Positions 4,999 through 7,114 of a stretch of DNA of 7,114 nt are shown in pieces. Source of the DNA: Bacillota bacterium. GTDB taxonomy: Bacteria > Bacillota > Clostridia > Tissierellales > Sedimentibacteraceae. Position numbers and translations under genes: made by a program. Below the pieces are notes generated by a model. That model ran no database searches, was not told the DNA's origin, and saw nothing but the letters and a program-made list of their open reading frames with translations. The stretch covers positions 1-7,114 of the forward strand of contig JARBUP010000146.1 in NCBI GenBank assembly GCA_029239575.1, in the 5' to 3' direction. Numbering within the stretch: position 1 is the stretch's first letter; each line of letters starts with the position of its first letter.

Positions 4999-6306
4999 AT
5001 GTCAGAAAAAAATGTTGTAAAAAAGAATTATCTCGGTTGGTATTTTAATACACCACTTGTATGGAGGGTTTTAACCGCATTAGTATTAGGAGGGATTGTT
5101 GGAAAAGTTGTAGGTCCTTCAATTGTAATTCTTGAGCCTTTTGGTACATTAATGCTTAAATTACTTCGTTTAGTTGTTCTTCCACTTATATTCTTTGCAA
5201 TCATAGTTGGTGTAGGCGGTACTCCTGCTTCTAAACTTGGAAGAATAGCAGGTAAAATTTTAACGTATTATATTTTAACTACTGTTTTTGCAGCAGCTGC
5301 TGGACTTGGTTTAGGTCATATATTTAAACCTGGTATAGGAGCTAATTTAAGTAGTGTTGGCAGTGCAGCAATAGAAGCATCTTCAATTCCTTCCATTGGA
5401 GAAATATTGTTAAACATGGTTCCTAATAATGCAGTAGCTCCTTTTGTTAATGGGGATTATCTTCAGGTATTGGTGTTTGGTATTTTAATAGGTATTGCTA
5501 TTTCAGTATTGCAAGACAGTAAAAATGAAAAAACTGTAGAAGTAGTTAATACTTTCCTTAGATTCTGCGAAGGCGGTTCTGAAATAATGTATAAAATAAC
5601 TCAAGGTATACTTGAGTACACACCAATAGGAATATTTGCTCTTATTTCTTCATTATTTGCAACTCAAGGATTCAATGTAATCGGATCTCTTGGTACATTG
5701 ATAATAGCTTGCTATGTTGGATATGTATTCCAAATAATTTTCGTATATGGCGGATTGTTGTCATTATTTAAAATGAATTTCAAAAAGTTTCTTATTAACA
5801 TGAGAGGTGTTATGATGATGGCATTTGCTACAAGAAGTAGCAACTCAACTTTGCCAGTATCTATTAGCACATGTGAAGAGAAACTTGGAATTCCAAGAAC
5901 TGTAAGCGGATTTACTCTTCCACTTGGTGCACAGGTTAATATGGACGGAGAAGCTTATTATCAGATTCTTGCTGTAATGTTTGTTGCTAATGCTACTGGA
6001 GTAGTTTTATCTCCTTCACAGCAATTATTGATGATTTTAGCTGTTACATTAGGATCAATTGGTACTGCTGGAATTGCAGGTTCTGGACCTGTTGTTCTAT
6101 TGGGAGTTATGAGTATGGTAGGGCTTCCAGCGGATGCAGGAACTGCAGCAGCAGCAGCTTTTGCATTAATACTTGGTATTGATGTAATTCTTGATATGGG
6201 TAGAACTACTGCAAATGTAACAGGTGACCTTGTAGGTACTTGTATAGTAGCTAAAACAGAAAACATGATGAATTATAAAGCTTGGGATAATTATAAAAAC
6301 AGTTAA
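4999..6306 (+). CDS. Dicarboxylate/amino acid:cation symporter (DAACS/SLC1 family, GltP/DctA-like)
   Basis: A secondary transporter of the inner membrane that takes up acidic amino acids or dicarboxylates with Na+ or H+; the family is trimeric with an elevator mechanism. The ATG at 4999 is chosen over an upstream in-frame TTG (4960) because GGAGG (4989-4993) lies 5 nt before it; that gives 435 residues, a normal length. Recognisable against GltPh: the TM3 cation-site residues Y91, T94, T95; hairpin HP1 with RSSNSTLP (279-286); TM7 signature NMDGE (314-318); hairpin HP2 GSIGTAGIAGSG (352-363); and TM8 with D395, D399, R402, N406 and D410, spaced exactly as D390/D394/R397/N401/D405 of GltPh. 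The Arg in TM8 favours an acidic substrate. The odd point is Glu318, where the usual NMDGT has Thr, a residue that contacts the substrate side chain. The gene is monocistronic between a complex control region and its own terminator. Exact substrate unknown. Confidence 0.93.
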   Translation: MSEKNVVKKNYLGWYFNTPLVWRVLTALVLGGIVGKVVGPSIVILEPFGTLMLKLLRLVVLPLIFFAIIVGVGGTPASKLGRIAGKILTYYILTTVFAAAAGLGLGHIFKPGIGANLSSVGSAAIEASSIPSIGEILLNMVPNNAVAPFVNGDYLQVLVFGILIGIAISVLQDSKNEKTVEVVNTFLRFCEGGSEIMYKITQGILEYTPIGIFALISSLFATQGFNVIGSLGTLIIACYVGYVFQIIFVYGGLLSLFKMNFKKFLINMRGVMMMAFATRSSNSTLPVSISTCEEKLGIPRTVSGFTLPLGAQVNMDGEAYYQILAVMFVANATGVVLSPSQQLLMILAVTLGSIGTAGIAGSGPVVLLGVMSMVGLPADAGTAAAAAFALILGIDVILDMGRTTANVTGDLVGTCIVAKTENMMNYKAWDNYKNS

Positions 6307-6340
6307 TATTATAACTAAATATATTATTTAAGCTACAAAT

Positions 6341-6388
6341 GGGATGTTGTATCAGCGAATAAAATTCGCAATGCAACATCCCTCTTTT
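6341..6388 (+). terminator. Intrinsic terminator of the symporter gene
   Basis: A long stem: GGGATGTTGTAT (6341-6352) pairs with ATGCAACATCCC (6371-6382, one G-T wobble), and after a small internal loop GCGAAT (6355-6360) pairs with ATTCGC (6364-6369) around AAA. It is followed by TCTTTTAT. It lies 35 nt after the stop codon. The T-run is modest but the stem is very stable. Confidence 0.88.
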
Positions 6389-6552
6389 ATTTATTAGCAA
6401 CTTTGTTCCTTATAGATGCAATAATAGGAAGAGTATATCAATTAGATACATTAATATAAAAATTTTAATAAATCAGGTTTCTTTGTTATTTTCTTAACTT
6501 TTTAAGGTTATGTATTTTATTTCTTATTTTTTGATTGATTTTAAAAATACAA
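6389..6552. other. AT-rich spacer with no recognised feature
   Basis: Very AT-rich sequence between the symporter terminator and the promoter at 6553. I see no ORF with a ribosome binding site, no convincing hairpin and no RNA gene on either strand. Confidence 0.5.
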
Positions 6553-6581
6553 TTGACGAAAACGATTTTTTTAATTATAAT
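6553..6581 (+). promoter_or_regulatory. Strong sigma-A promoter
   Basis: TTGACG (6553-6558, five of six), an ideal 17-bp spacer and a perfect TATAAT (6576-6581). The start would be near 6588, about 196 nt before the carboxypeptidase ATG and just before a terminator-like hairpin. Confidence 0.75.
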
Positions 6582-6587
6582 ATTAAT

Positions 6588-6666
6588 ATAGTTAAATATT
6601 AAACAAATATATACACTCCTTAAAGCAGATATAATAACTTTGCACTTATTATACCTGCATTTTTTT
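6588..6666 (+). ncRNA. Candidate short RNA of about 80 nt, or attenuated leader of the carboxypeptidase gene
   Basis: This is the stretch from the predicted start near 6588 to the end of the T-run after the hairpin at 6625-6658. It holds no ORF with a ribosome binding site. If the hairpin terminates, the product is a free RNA of roughly 80 nt; if read-through occurs, it is the leader of the carboxypeptidase gene. I do not recognise a known RNA family in it. The 5' end is an estimate from promoter position. Confidence 0.35.
6625..6666 (+). terminator. Terminator-like hairpin upstream of the carboxypeptidase gene
   Basis: GCAG (6625-6628) with CTGC (6655-6658), one A/C mismatch, then TATAATAA (6630-6637) with TTATTATA (6646-6653), an 8-nt loop, and seven T at 6660-6666. 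The upper stem is all A-T, so efficiency is uncertain. Confidence 0.55.
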
Positions 6667-6726
6667 GTTTTTATATATTTAATGTAAAATTTTACTTTAT
6701 TACTAAAAGTTTTTTTTATTTAATTA

Positions 6727-6755
6727 ATGATTTTTTATATAAAATATTATATAAT
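6727..6755 (+). promoter_or_regulatory. Possible proximal promoter of the carboxypeptidase gene
   Basis: There is TATAAT at 6750-6755 with a poor -35 (ATGATT, 6727-6732) at 17 bp. It would start near 6762, just ahead of the ribosome binding site at 6772. It is offered because the stronger promoter at 6553 is followed by a terminator-like hairpin; in DNA this AT-rich it may be chance. Confidence 0.3.
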
Positions 6756-6783
6756 TAAAAAATATGAAGATAGGAGGAGTTAT

Positions 6784-7114
6784 ATGATAAATTTTAGCAA
6801 ATTAAGTAGAATAATTTCAATATGTATTATTATTATTATGATCTCAAGTTCAGTTGCATTTGCAGATGTAAATGTTAATGAATATATAAAAGGTGCTATA
6901 CTTGGAGACGTTGAAACAGGTGAAATACTTTATGAATATAACGTGGATGAACAACTTGCCATAGCAAGTATATCAAAACTAATGACTTATCTCGTTATGA
7001 TGGATGCAGTTTCTAATAATGATGTATCTTTAGATGATGATGTAGTTATAAGTGAAAAAGCTGCAATAACAGAGGGAAGTCGTTTTGGACTTGTTAAAGG
7101 GGAATCAGTTAAGC
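6784..7114 (+). CDS. D-alanyl-D-alanine carboxypeptidase (DacA/PBP5-like, family S11), C-terminus outside window
   Basis: A low-molecular-weight penicillin-binding protein that trims the terminal D-Ala from peptidoglycan pentapeptides at the outer face of the membrane. Only the first 110 codons are present. Residues 1-27 are a signal peptide: Lys6 and Arg9, a hydrophobic run rich in Ile (10-20), and a signal peptidase I site A25-F26-A27. The mature part starts like S11 enzymes, with GAILGDVETGEILYEYN (37-53) and the SxxK motif S62-I-S-K65 in AIASISKLMTYLV, giving the nucleophile Ser62 and Lys65. A following EGSRFGLVKGE segment (97-107) corresponds to the family's conserved region before the SxN motif, which lies outside. 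The start is fixed by AGGAGG (6772-6777) 6 nt upstream. A C-terminal membrane anchor would be expected but cannot be seen. DacF-like sporulation paralogues are an alternative subtype. Confidence 0.92.
   Translation, partial: MINFSKLSRIISICIIIIMISSSVAFADVNVNEYIKGAILGDVETGEILYEYNVDEQLAIASISKLMTYLVMMDAVSNNDVSLDDDVVISEKAAITEGSRFGLVKGESVK

Noticed and set aside
5961..6266. 101-codon minus-strand open frame inside the symporter
   Set aside because: It is a shadow of the symporter frame, whose plus-strand product carries all family motifs over the same bases.
1..7114. A new defence, secretion or biosynthetic system
   Set aside because: All five genes belong to well-known families in separate transcription units; no toxin-antitoxin pair, nuclease cluster, CRISPR repeats, transposase or phage gene is visible.

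Overview
The window is a low-GC, AT-biased stretch with AGA/ATA-rich codon use, strong AGGAGG-type ribosome binding sites, a T-box riboswitch and U-tailed intrinsic terminators. This points to a Firmicute, most likely Clostridium or a close relative; that is an inference from style, because no species-diagnostic gene is present. It holds five protein genes: a C-terminally cut helD on the minus strand (1-1673), and on the plus strand an XRE/cupin regulator (1933-2499), serS (3069-4343), an eight-helix cation:dicarboxylate/amino-acid symporter (4999-6306), and the first 110 codons of a secreted D-Ala-D-Ala carboxypeptidase (6784-end).

Layout. helD and the XRE/cupin gene are divergent and share a 259-bp control region. 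It contains a promoter for each gene and two perfect dyads: one overlapping the -35 of the regulator gene, one in the helD 5' leader. Next comes a promoter and a serine T-box (specifier UCC, a buildable antiterminator/terminator pair) controlling serS. Unusually, about 270 nt of palindrome-rich DNA with more GC than its flanks separates the T-box terminator from the serS start; it looks like an inserted intergenic repeat. serS ends in a good terminator.

The 655-bp gap before the symporter is the most unusual part of the window. It holds a near-consensus sigma-54 promoter with upstream ACAAT/ATTGT half-sites and a long-spaced dyad, then a leader hairpin, an 11-codon upstream ORF with a very strong ribosome binding site, a 33-bp dyad, and a second, sigma-A-like -10 close to the gene. 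This suggests activator-controlled expression of the symporter under a nutritional signal. The symporter keeps all the acidic-substrate residues of the last helix but has Glu where the family signature NMDGT has Thr, so its substrate may differ from glutamate or aspartate. The gap before the carboxypeptidase has a near-perfect sigma-A promoter followed about 40 nt later by a hairpin and T-run, which could make a short RNA or an attenuated leader.

The genes are not an obvious single pathway. They are separate transcription units: RNA polymerase recycling, a one-component regulator, translation, nutrient uptake and cell-wall maturation. I see no mobile element, CRISPR array, tRNA or rRNA, and no clear new multi-gene system. 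The interest lies in the non-coding regions and the symporter substitution.
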